Part shown: positions 1-5,605 of the stretch, piece by piece
Position numbering within the stretch: position 1 is the stretch's first letter
How the letters are laid out: each line of letters starts with the position of its first letter
From: an uncultured Caryophanales bacterium
GTDB lineage: Bacteria > Bacillota_I > Bacilli_A > RFN20 > CAG-826
Assembly (NCBI GenBank): GCA_937895315.1
Contig: CALAWM010000138.1
Span: 1 to 7,694 of the forward strand
DNA length: 7,694 bases
Direction: 5' to 3'
The notes under the pieces: generated by a model
Told to the model about the DNA's origin: nothing
Database searches by the model: none
Seen by the model: the letters and a program-made list of their open reading frames with translations, nothing else
Position numbers and translations under genes: made by a program

Positions 1-1
1 A

Positions 2-427
2 GATGTCATTCCTACTGCTAAAAATGTGATGCTTAAAAAAGATGAATTAAGTGCCGAAGTTAATAAATATAAACTCAATGAATTAGAAGATTTTGCTAAA
101 AACTTAAAGCCAATTAATGAAAAAGATTTAAATCTTTATGTCTATGTTGGTGAAGGAAAAACCCGGGACGAATTAGGACTTATTGCTGATAAAATTAAGA
201 GCCAAGATCAAAGAGCCGTCATTGTTTTACTTAGCGATAATGCCCTTCTAATAAGTCTTAGTAAAGGTCTTACTAGTGTCCTCAACGCCAATAAGATTAT
301 GAAACTTATCACCGCTAAATTTGGGGGATCCGGTGGTGGTCGTCCCGACTTTGCAAACGGATCAATTAAAGAAAAAGCACGATTACAAGATATTATTAGT
401 CTTGTAAAACAAGGTGTCAATGAGTAA
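2..427 (+). CDS. alaS: Alanine--tRNA ligase, C-terminal fragment (5' end outside window)
   Basis: This is the last ~141 residues of alanyl-tRNA synthetase, the cytoplasmic enzyme that charges tRNA-Ala. The frame is open from base 2, so the gene starts upstream; an ATG at 26 is internal. What remains is the end of the coiled coil (many Lys/Glu/Leu) followed by the DHHA1/C-Ala domain, which in this family contacts the tRNA elbow and supports dimerisation. The diagnostic signature is the glycine-rich GGSGGGRPDFANG stretch encoded around 322-363, close to the family's GGGGGGRPDMAQAG-type motif. The aminoacylation and editing domains lie outside the window. The TAA stop sits inside the first codons of ruvX, implying one transcript and translational coupling. 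In Bacillus a small gene (ireB/yrzL) separates alaS from ruvX; it is absent here. Identification is firm. Confidence 0.95.
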   Translation, partial: DVIPTAKNVMLKKDELSAEVNKYKLNELEDFAKNLKPINEKDLNLYVYVGEGKTRDELGLIADKIKSQDQRAVIVLLSDNALLISLSKGLTSVLNANKIMKLITAKFGGSGGGRPDFANGSIKEKARLQDIISLVKQGVNE

Positions 428-848
428 GATTCTCGGTTTAGATTTAGGAACCAAGACACTGGGGATTGCTATTACTAATAGTGAGCAAACCTTAGCGGTC
501 GCTTATGAAAACTACAATTTCCCGGTGCATTACTATAAGTTAGCTAGAGCCCGAATTCATGAAATTTGTAAACTAGAAGACATTGAATTAATTATCCTTG
601 GCTACCCCTTAAATGTTGATGGAAGTCGCGGCGAAAGAGCGATAAGTACCGAACGCTTTAAAAAGGATTTAGAAGATGAAGGCGCGGTCCCCGTTATTCT
701 TGTCAATGAGACATACACGACGATTGAAGCCTATGAAGAACTTCGCGCGCTTGGCTATAAACCTTCGCAAATTAGTAAGAAGATTGATGAAGTCGCCGCC
801 AAATATATATTAGAAACTTATCTTGCCCAAAGGAGGGACAAAAAATGA
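420..848 (+). CDS. ruvX: RuvX/YqgF family Holliday-junction resolvase-like nuclease
   Basis: Cytoplasmic RNase H-fold protein of the YqgF/RuvX family, linked in other bacteria to Holliday-junction resolution and to pre-16S rRNA maturation; which role applies here is not shown by sequence. The 142-residue length is typical. Motifs in order: ILGLDLGTKTLGIA near the N-terminus with the first acidic residue D8; LGYPLNVDGSRGERA at 60-74; NETYTT at 96-101, where the family usually has DERLTT; and KIDEVAAKYIL at 121-131 with D123. The Asp-to-Asn change at residue 96 is unusual, though the neighbouring Glu97 is kept. ATG at 420 is chosen because it places the family N-terminus correctly and has AAGG 5 bases upstream; a GTG at 414 in the same frame would add only two residues. 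The start overlaps the end of alaS by 8 bases and the stop overlaps the next gene by 4. Confidence 0.93.
   Translation: MSKILGLDLGTKTLGIAITNSEQTLAVAYENYNFPVHYYKLARARIHEICKLEDIELIILGYPLNVDGSRGERAISTERFKKDLEDEGAVPVILVNETYTTIEAYEELRALGYKPSQISKKIDEVAAKYILETYLAQRRDKK
831..836 (+). promoter_or_regulatory. Strong ribosome binding site of the DUF1292 gene
   Basis: A perfect AGGAGG lies 8 bases before the ATG at 845, inside the last codons of ruvX (it encodes the Arg-Arg pair near the RuvX C-terminus). It fixes the start of the downstream small gene and lets it be translated independently of ruvX despite the ATGA overlap. Confidence 0.85.
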
Positions 849-1099
849 AAGAACAAGAATTAATTACGATTACTGACGAAGAGGGTGTTGAATCAACATT
901 TGTGATTTTATTCACCTATGAAAATGAAAAAAGAGGGACAAATTATGTCTTCTTTTATGATGAAGAAAATGATGAAGAAGTTATGTATGCCCGCTATTAC
1001 GAAGATGGTACTTTAGAATACGTGGAAGATGAAGACGAAATCGCTGAAGTGGAAGAAGTTTTTGCAACTTTTGAAGCTGAATTAGAAGAAGAAAATTAA
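845..1099 (+). CDS. DUF1292 family small acidic protein (YrzB-like)
   Basis: An 84-residue, very acidic protein with no signal peptide or membrane segment, so probably cytoplasmic. It matches the DUF1292/YrzB family by size, by position directly after ruvX (as in Bacillus and relatives), and by its pattern: an N-terminal strand-like ELITITDEEG, a central FVILFTYENE and YVFFYDEEN, then an acidic tail with an EVEEVFATFE segment. No catalytic residues are evident and the family's molecular function is unknown. The start is an ATG overlapping the ruvX TGA as ATGA, with a perfect AGGAGG 8 bases upstream. The long runs of GAA/GAT codons reflect composition rather than a tandem repeat. No terminator with a T-tract follows; the next promoter begins about 35 bases downstream. 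Confidence 0.88.
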   Translation: MKEQELITITDEEGVESTFVILFTYENEKRGTNYVFFYDEENDEEVMYARYYEDGTLEYVEDEDEIAEVEEVFATFEAELEEEN

Positions 1100-1119
1100 C
1101 TATTTCAAAATATTAGGTT

Positions 1120-1135
1120 ATAAACGTTAGTTTAT
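1120..1135 (+). repeat. Perfect 6-bp inverted repeat upstream of the greA -10 (possible operator)
   Basis: ATAAAC (1120-1125) and GTTTAT (1130-1135) are exact reverse complements separated by GTTA. The dyad sits between the expected -35 and -10 positions of the greA promoter and its right arm touches the extended -10. There is no T-tract behind it, so it is not a terminator. It could be a binding site for a dimeric regulator, but a 6-bp A/T-rich dyad can also arise by chance. Confidence 0.35.
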
Positions 1136-1143
1136 GATATAAT
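1135..1143 (+). promoter_or_regulatory. Extended -10 promoter element of greA
   Basis: TGATATAAT fits the TGnTATAAT extended -10 consensus exactly. A recognisable -35 is lacking: TTAGGT at 1113-1118 is a poor match with 19-base spacing, which is consistent with dependence on an extended -10. The expected start of transcription near 1150 would give a ~23-base leader containing the greA ribosome binding site. Confidence 0.7.
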
Positions 1144-1157
1144 AGCAACGCATTGTT

Positions 1158-1164
1158 AAAGGAG
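1158..1164 (+). promoter_or_regulatory. greA ribosome binding site
   Basis: AAAGGAG lies 8 bases before the ATG at 1173 and settles the greA start. Confidence 0.85.
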
Positions 1165-1172
1165 ATTTTAAA

Positions 1173-1652
1173 ATGATTGATAAATATACATTAACGCAAG
1201 AAGGTGTTGAAGCCTTAGAACAAGAACTTAGTAACTTAGTCAATGTTGAACGTCCTGAAGTATTAAAAGAAATTGAAGAAGCCCGTGGTTATGGTGATTT
1301 AAGCGAAAACGCTGACTATGATGCCGCCCGGAATAAACAAGGCAATATTGAAAGCCGGATTTTTGAAATTGAACGCATTCTCGCTAATAAAGAAGTCGTT
1401 GAATATTCAAAAACAAGTAAAACCGTTTCCGTTGGTAACTACGTCCAAGTTCATGATGTTTCTTATGATGAAACTTTTTCCTTCCGGATTCTTGGCCAAT
1501 TTGAAGGAAAACCACTTAACGGAACCATCTCAATTGACGCCCCCATCGCGGAAGCAATTTTAGGTCGTAAAGTTGGTGATCGTGTTTTAGTTAAAGCAAC
1601 GGTTCCTTATGAAGTCCAAATCTTAAATATTTCGACCGAACCGATTGAATAA
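1173..1652 (+). CDS. greA: Transcription elongation factor GreA
   Basis: GreA enters the RNA polymerase secondary channel and stimulates cleavage of backtracked RNA, rescuing stalled complexes. The 159-residue length equals the family norm. Residues ~1-75 form the antiparallel coiled coil, whose tip carries the signature GDLSENADYDAAR (41-53) with the two acidic residues D42 and E45 that coordinate the catalytic Mg in the polymerase active site. Residues ~80-155 form the globular FKBP-like domain, with the characteristic SIDAPIAEAILGRKVGD segment (near residues 120-136). The gene has its own extended -10 promoter and a good ribosome binding site, and is followed by a hairpin plus T-tract. In Bacillus several genes (mltG and others) lie between yrzB and greA; here they are absent, so the two are adjacent. 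All key residues are intact. Confidence 0.97.
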   Translation: MIDKYTLTQEGVEALEQELSNLVNVERPEVLKEIEEARGYGDLSENADYDAARNKQGNIESRIFEIERILANKEVVEYSKTSKTVSVGNYVQVHDVSYDETFSFRILGQFEGKPLNGTISIDAPIAEAILGRKVGDRVLVKATVPYEVQILNISTEPIE

Positions 1653-1682
1653 ACATTACTTTTTGTTAGAAAAAAATAAATG

Positions 1683-1712
1683 CCTCCTTATTTATTAGTA
1701 AGGAGGTTTTTT
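1683..1712 (+). terminator. Intrinsic terminator-like hairpin after greA, overlapping the comEA ribosome binding site
   Basis: CCTCCTTA (1683-1690) and TAAGGAGG (1699-1706) form a perfect 8-bp stem around an 8-base loop, followed directly by six T residues (1707-1712). This is the form of a rho-independent terminator for greA. The 3' arm is also the Shine-Dalgarno of comEA, so in a read-through RNA the same stem would pair an anti-SD with the SD and hide the ribosome binding site. Only AA separates the T-tract from the comEA ATG. Confidence 0.75.
1700..1706 (+). promoter_or_regulatory. comEA ribosome binding site inside the hairpin arm
   Basis: AAGGAGG, a perfect Shine-Dalgarno, ends 8 bases before the ATG at 1715. 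It is wholly contained in the 3' arm of the preceding hairpin, so its accessibility should depend on whether that stem forms. Confidence 0.8.
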
Positions 1713-1714
1713 AA

Positions 1715-2251
1715 ATGTTAAAACTAATTATAGGGGTAGTTATTGCTACCGTCATTGTTGTCGTTGCTTTTACGGTAATTAATAATAATATCGGACCAGA
1801 TGCAATTACCTCAACTTCAGTCCAAGTTGTCGATGAAAATTTCTTATCAATAACGATTACCGATCAAGTGCATAAACCGGGAGCTTATGTGATGAAAAAG
1901 GAAGATAACCTTGGTGATTTAATTATGGCAGCCGGGGGACCAACATCAAACGCTGATGCGCGGGCATATATTGAAGAAACGTTACTCGAAAAAGGAGTTA
2001 ATTATTACATCGCCCCGATTAATGATCTTGATGATTATTGTGGGGAGAAAGAGCTTATCAAAGTAAACGTCAATACCGAAACTCGGGAAAAACTCATGGA
2101 AATAAATGGGGTGGGTACGACGCTTGCCGGCGACATCATTGCCTATCGGAGTGAACATGGAAGTTTCACCTATCTTGAAGGGCTTTTAAAAGTAAAGGGG
2201 ATTGGAAAAGCTACCTTTGAAAAGATTAAAAACTATATTACGATTCGATGA
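1715..2251 (+). CDS. comEA: ComEA family competence DNA-binding protein
   Basis: ComEA is a membrane-anchored double-stranded DNA receptor that passes DNA to the ComEC channel during natural transformation. The 178-residue protein has a single N-terminal membrane anchor (residues ~3-22, rich in Ile and Val), a short linker, an SLBB-like domain at ~44-103 (ITITDQVHKPGAYVM, then DLIMAAGGPTSNAD), and a C-terminal tandem helix-hairpin-helix domain at ~115-178. The two HhH motifs are visible as INGVGTTLAGDII (130-142) and VKGIGKATFEKI (160-171); the KVNVNTET lead-in is typical of ComEA. This is the expected domain order. The gene overlaps comEC by ATGA, with no comEB between them. Its ribosome binding site lies in the upstream hairpin arm and no convincing promoter is seen in the 62-base gap, so expression may be limited or regulated read-through from greA. 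Confidence 0.93.
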   Translation: MLKLIIGVVIATVIVVVAFTVINNNIGPDAITSTSVQVVDENFLSITITDQVHKPGAYVMKKEDNLGDLIMAAGGPTSNADARAYIEETLLEKGVNYYIAPINDLDDYCGEKELIKVNVNTETREKLMEINGVGTTLAGDIIAYRSEHGSFTYLEGLLKVKGIGKATFEKIKNYITIR

Positions 2252-4242
2252 ATTTATTCGTAATCTTATTATCTTTCATCAGCGGTATCTTAGTCTTTCG
2301 TCATCCTTTATTTTTGCTACTATCTTTGGCCTTAATTTTATTAAAATGGCATGATAAGGCATTATTACGAGTAATTATAGGGTTTGCCATTTTTGGTTTT
2401 CTTACAATATTAATTCGTGATTTAATCATGAAAATCCCTTTCACGAAAGGATATGGACTCGTTACCAATAGCGGCAAAAATTACTTTATTGTCCTAACCA
2501 TAAACGGAAAATTGTATGTTGAAAATAAACTAAACTCCTTGGTGCCCGGCGATATTGTTTTCGTTGAAGGATATAAAGCGCCTCATTTATTTAAAACGAT
2601 TGAAGGGGATTTCAATTATAAAGACTACCTATTGAATAAAGGTATAATGCATTCTTTCCGTGTAAGCAATATTGATGTAAAAGCCCGAAGTATATTAAGA
2701 GTATTTCGCTTGTTTGATATAGGGGCAGTTAATTATCCCTCATATCTATCAGGCATTAAAGATTTACTACTGACAAAAAGTATTAATTATGATGATCCTT
2801 TTCTTCAAGATATGATGCGCTTTGACCTACTTTTTCTTATCACTTTAACCGGTGCGCATTTAAGTCTATTGCGGCGTTTAAGCAGGTCAATTTTACGTAT
2901 TTTTGTTAAAGATGAGACCGCCGATTTTGTGAGTTACTTAGTATTGGTACCCTTATTTCTTTTTCATATAACAAAGTTTGCGTTTTATCGGATATTTTTG
3001 ACTGGACTGTTCCGGTTAATAAACAAGAAGAAGTTAAAAAGTCTATTTAGTTACTTTGAAGTAAATGTGTTTGTTGCCTTTTGCTTTCTATTATTAAATC
3101 CATGGTTTCTTTTTGAAGCGTCTTTCTATATTGCTTACTTATTAATATTTAGTTTCATTTTAATTAAACCCAAAAAAGGACTTAGAGGATTAATTTCGCG
3201 TTATATCATTTTATTTAGTGTTTTACTTCCTTACCAAATACTTTCAACGGGAATTATTAACTTATCTTTACTTTTTGTTCCGCTTTTTATCTCACCGATT
3301 ATTACGATTTGGTATGTAATTTACTTAATAACATTCTCTTTTTCCTTTCTGCAAAATATGGGGGTTACTATTTTAAATGTAGTCTATCACGTTATGAATA
3401 TCTTTAATAAACAAGGATTTATGATCTATTTTGCCGATTTTAATATTTTAACGATATTGATTATTGTTGTATTTTGTGTGCTTTTCATTTTTGCTTATAA
3501 AATTAAAAATATTCCGATTTATCGTGTAAGTATTTTTGGTTTCATTTATGTCCTACTTTTGACTTTTATCCCCTTAAAAGCGCATTTATCGGCGAGTGTT
3601 ACTTTTATTAATGTTGGCCAAGGTGATAGCATTCTTTTTAATATATACGGTCGAAGTGTATTGATTGATACTGGTGGGATTTTAGGAAGAGATATCGCCA
3701 CTGAAATCCTTATTCCTTATTTTCGAAGAAGAAATATTTACACTCTCGACTATTTAGTAATTACCCATGATGATTTTGACCATAGTGCTGGAAAAACTTC
3801 GCTTATCGAAAACTTTAAAGTTCGTAATCTCATAACAAAACATCAGCAATTTCCTTTAACCATTAAAGGTGTCTCTTTTCTTAGTCTAAATGAAGGCGGC
3901 GACGATGAAAATGATGATTCGTTGATTGTTTATGTATCTTTACCTTGTCTTAATATTTTATTAATGGGGGACGCTAGTGTTAAAAAGGAGGAAGAACTAC
4001 TAACTCATCATCCAGATTTAGCGGTGGACATCTTAAAAATTGGACATCATGGCAGCAATACAAGTACAAGTGAAGACTTTATCCGTCACTATCAACCAAA
4101 AAGAGCAATCATTAGTGTCGGTCATTTAAATAAATATGGTCATCCGCATAAAAGTGTCCTTGATACGTTAATAAAATATAATATTGAAATACTTAGAACT
4201 GACTATCACGGAACGATTTCTTTAAACTCTTGTATAATATAA
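2248..4242 (+). CDS. comEC: ComEC/Rec2 family competence DNA channel and nuclease
   Basis: Polytopic inner-membrane protein that forms the channel taking up single-stranded DNA in natural transformation. Order in the 664 residues: N-terminal membrane helices (~1-55); a DUF4131/OB-like soluble part (~63-145, with LVPGDIVFVEGYK); the Competence transmembrane domain (~190-445), including LLFLITLTGAHLSLL, the equivalent of the family's ISGLH segment; and a C-terminal metallo-beta-lactamase domain (~448-660). In that domain the motifs are INVGQGDSILF (GQGDS 457-461), LIDTGG (472-477), THDDFDH (506-512, the HxDxDH-type metal site), LLMGDAS (571-577), KIGHHGSNTS (597-606) and GHLNKYGHPH. Metal-binding residues look complete, so the predicted nuclease is plausibly active. 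The protein is somewhat shorter than the Bacillus homologue (~775). No Shine-Dalgarno precedes the ATG, which overlaps the comEA stop, so translation is probably coupled. Confidence 0.94.
   Translation: MNLFVILLSFISGILVFRHPLFLLLSLALILLKWHDKALLRVIIGFAIFGFLTILIRDLIMKIPFTKGYGLVTNSGKNYFIVLTINGKLYVENKLNSLVPGDIVFVEGYKAPHLFKTIEGDFNYKDYLLNKGIMHSFRVSNIDVKARSILRVFRLFDIGAVNYPSYLSGIKDLLLTKSINYDDPFLQDMMRFDLLFLITLTGAHLSLLRRLSRSILRIFVKDETADFVSYLVLVPLFLFHITKFAFYRIFLTGLFRLINKKKLKSLFSYFEVNVFVAFCFLLLNPWFLFEASFYIAYLLIFSFILIKPKKGLRGLISRYIILFSVLLPYQILSTGIINLSLLFVPLFISPIITIWYVIYLITFSFSFLQNMGVTILNVVYHVMNIFNKQGFMIYFADFNILTILIIVVFCVLFIFAYKIKNIPIYRVSIFGFIYVLLLTFIPLKAHLSASVTFINVGQGDSILFNIYGRSVLIDTGGILGRDIATEILIPYFRRRNIYTLDYLVITHDDFDHSAGKTSLIENFKVRNLITKHQQFPLTIKGVSFLSLNEGGDDENDDSLIVYVSLPCLNILLMGDASVKKEEELLTHHPDLAVDILKIGHHGSNTSTSEDFIRHYQPKRAIISVGHLNKYGHPHKSVLDTLIKYNIEILRTDYHGTISLNSCII
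4233..4238 (+). promoter_or_regulatory. Consensus -10 just before holA, at the comEC 3' end
   Basis: A perfect TATAAT lies over the last codons of comEC, with exactly six bases between it and the holA ATG at 4245. If used, transcription would start at or next to the ATG and make a leaderless mRNA. No good -35 is present at normal spacing, and A/T-rich sequence makes chance matches common, so this is tentative. Confidence 0.35.
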
Positions 4243-4244
4243 CT

Positions 4245-5195
4245 ATGTTATATCTCTTTGCTGCCAATGAATATGCTTTAGTCGAAAAAGCCATCCGAAA
4301 AACGGTTGATAACCTTTTAGAAGATCGTAATCCTTTTAACTATAGCCGCTACGATTTACGGCAAGTTCCTTTTAAAGAAATTATCGAAGATGCGCAGACG
4401 ATGGGGATGATGGATTCGACAAGAGTCTTAGTCTTAGATCACGCGACAATGTTAACAACCAGTAATGAAAAGTCGATTAATAAAGAAATTGACGATAAAG
4501 TATTAGATGAACTCGCAAACATTCATGAAGATGTGCATTTAATTTTCATAGCCCGTTCCTCGCAAGTTAATACCCGTAGTAAACTATATAAATATATTGA
4601 AAACAATGGCAAGATTAATATTGAAAAAGATATTGATAAAAACGATTGGCAACGGTTTGTCTACGCTTATTTTGACCGCTACAACATTCAAATTGAACGT
4701 GATGCCGTTACGGAATTATTAGCCCGAGTCACAAACCTTGGTTCATTTTTACAAGAAGCCGAGAAACTAGCAATATATGGTGAGAAAGTTACGGTTGAAC
4801 TTGTCGAAGAACTCGTTACCCCATTACTAGAAGAAAATAGTTTTGCGCTCGTTAATGCTTTTATTGCGGGAGATAAAGCAAAGACTTTAAAAATATACCA
4901 AGATTTCCGCATTCAAAATCAAGAACCTGTCGCTTTTATTGCTCAAGTAGGCAACCAATTCCGCGTCTATGCCCAGATTTATATTTATCATGAACTTGGG
5001 AATACAAATGAAGAAATTGCCACTAAACTAGGCATTCATCCTTACCGCGTTAAATTAGCAATGGATCAACGGAGAAGAACAAGTCTTGATCAAGTATTTG
5101 ATATTTTAGTTGCCTTAGCGACTTTAGATTATAAAATAAAAAGCGGCCAAATTGACCGCTTCTATGGTTTTGAATTATTTTTACTTAATTATTAA
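4245..5195 (+). CDS. holA: DNA polymerase III subunit delta
   Basis: HolA (YqeN in Bacillus) is the clamp-loader subunit that opens the sliding clamp during loading on DNA. The protein is 316 residues, slightly shorter than the Bacillus form (~347). Residues ~1-130 form the AAA+-like N-terminal domain, beginning MLYLFAANEYALVEKAI, with a degenerate nucleotide-binding loop as is normal for delta; VLVLDH and HLIFIARSSQ are core strands. The middle (~135-205) contains WQRFVYAYFDRYNIQI and the LGSFLQEAEKLAIY segment. The C-terminal collar domain includes QVGNQFRVYAQI, LGIHPYRVKLA and a QIDRFYGFELFLL end typical of the family. ATG at 4245 is preferred over an in-frame TTG at 4230 because it fits the family N-terminus. 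It begins 2 bases after the comEC stop, without a Shine-Dalgarno. Its last codons carry the terminator of the convergent rpsT. Confidence 0.93.
   Translation: MLYLFAANEYALVEKAIRKTVDNLLEDRNPFNYSRYDLRQVPFKEIIEDAQTMGMMDSTRVLVLDHATMLTTSNEKSINKEIDDKVLDELANIHEDVHLIFIARSSQVNTRSKLYKYIENNGKINIEKDIDKNDWQRFVYAYFDRYNIQIERDAVTELLARVTNLGSFLQEAEKLAIYGEKVTVELVEELVTPLLEENSFALVNAFIAGDKAKTLKIYQDFRIQNQEPVAFIAQVGNQFRVYAQIYIYHELGNTNEEIATKLGIHPYRVKLAMDQRRRTSLDQVFDILVALATLDYKIKSGQIDRFYGFELFLLNY
5131..5161 (-). terminator. Intrinsic terminator of rpsT, embedded in the holA coding end
   Basis: Read on the minus strand from 5161 to 5141, AAGCGGTCA pairs with TGGCCGCTT around an ATT loop: a 9-bp stem with one G-U pair. 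It is followed by TTTATTTTAT (complement of 5140-5131). On the plus strand the equivalent G-U position becomes a C/A mismatch and no T-run follows directly, so the signal is oriented for rpsT. It overlaps the holA codons for K-S-G-Q-I-D-R-F. Confidence 0.75.
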
Positions 5196-5458
5196 GCATT
5201 GAGGGCGTTAATATCACGGGCTAAAGCGCTTTTGTGATGAGCGGCTTTATTAGGGTGGAAAACTCCGCGTTGGGCGGCTTTGTCTAAAAGGGAAACGGCT
5301 TTGTTAAATTCGGTTTTGGCAAGTTCGACATCCTTGGCGGTAATTGCTAAACGAACTTTTTTGATTTGGGTCCGCACCATGGTTTTAAAGTGGGCGTTAC
5401 GGTTTCTCGCTTTTTCATTGGTTTTCACACGTTTGATTTGTGATTTGATATTTGGCAT
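5192..5458 (-). CDS. rpsT: 30S ribosomal protein S20
   Basis: S20 binds 16S rRNA at the base of the small subunit and acts early in 30S assembly. The 88-residue, Lys/Arg-rich helical protein shows the family pattern: N-terminal MPNIKSQIKRVKTNEKARNR, then HFKTMVRTQIKKV, and the C-terminal GVFHPNKAAHHKSALAR segment (family: G.iH.NkAarkkSrL..). It starts with an ATG at 5458 on the minus strand, preceded by a good ribosome binding site and promoter. It is convergent with holA and the two stop codons overlap (shared bases 5192-5195). The same tail-to-tail holA/rpsT arrangement is found in Bacillus. Its terminator lies further on, inside holA. All parts appear intact. Confidence 0.97.
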   Translation of the reverse strand: MPNIKSQIKRVKTNEKARNRNAHFKTMVRTQIKKVRLAITAKDVELAKTEFNKAVSLLDKAAQRGVFHPNKAAHHKSALARDINALNA

Positions 5459-5462
5459 ACTT

Positions 5463-5470
5463 CACCTCTT
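5463..5470 (-). promoter_or_regulatory. rpsT ribosome binding site
   Basis: AAGAGGTG on the minus strand, containing GAGGTG complementary to the 16S 3' end, ends 4 bases before the ATG (the AGAGG core ends 6 bases before it). Confidence 0.8.
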
Positions 5471-5487
5471 TCAATATAATCTTTCAT

Positions 5488-5516
5488 ATTATACCGACAT
5501 TTAGGGAATTTAGCAA
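5488..5516 (-). promoter_or_regulatory. rpsT promoter
   Basis: On the minus strand, TTGCTA (5516-5511) and a perfect TATAAT (5493-5488) are separated by exactly 17 bases. The predicted start near 5481 gives a leader of about 23 bases holding the ribosome binding site. Confidence 0.8.
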
Positions 5517-5593
5517 CTAATGTTCACTTATTTTTTTCGGGAAATTATTTGGACTTTATGACCCTTGCTTTCTCTTTATTTATCGTTTTCGTT

Positions 5594-5599
5594 TATAAT
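5594..5599 (+). promoter_or_regulatory. Consensus -10 six bases before the fmt ATG
   Basis: A perfect TATAAT is followed by TAAAGC and then the fmt ATG. Normal -10 to +1 spacing would place the transcription start on the A of the ATG, giving a leaderless mRNA. The -35 is weak: TCTCTT at 17-base spacing, or TTGCTT (5565-5570) at a too-long 23. No Shine-Dalgarno lies between -10 and ATG. The rest of the 5517-5593 stretch is T-rich and shows nothing else I can support. Confidence 0.55.
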
Positions 5600-5605
5600 T
5601 AAAGC

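Noticed and set aside
414..419. GTG at 414 as ruvX start
   Set aside because: The ATG at 420 gives the usual family N-terminus and uses AAGG at 411-414 as a ribosome binding site, which the GTG would destroy.
208..459. Open frame on the minus strand opposite alaS/ruvX
   Set aside because: Antisense to well-supported conserved genes, with no recognisable protein pattern or ribosome binding site.
1318..1563. Alternative-frame open reading frame inside greA
   Set aside because: greA in the main frame has intact family motifs across the whole stretch; the shadow frame has none.
2248..4242. Mycoplasma-type code (TGA as Trp)
   Set aside because: TGA ends ruvX and comEA at sensible places and Trp is encoded by TGG in comEC and the helicase, so the standard bacterial code applies.
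4230..4244. TTG at 4230 as holA start
   Set aside because: It would add five residues absent from the family N-terminus and has no ribosome binding site; ATG at 4245 fits better.
4688..4912. Minus-strand open frame inside holA
   Set aside because: Low-complexity Ser-rich translation antisense to a conserved gene.
5475..5480. Plus-strand TATAAT in the rpsT-fmt gap
   Set aside because: It is over 120 bases from the fmt start, has no -35, and lies in the rpsT leader; probably a chance A/T match.
5280..5504. Plus-strand open frame over rpsT
   Set aside because: Antisense to an intact S20 gene that has its own promoter, ribosome binding site and terminator.
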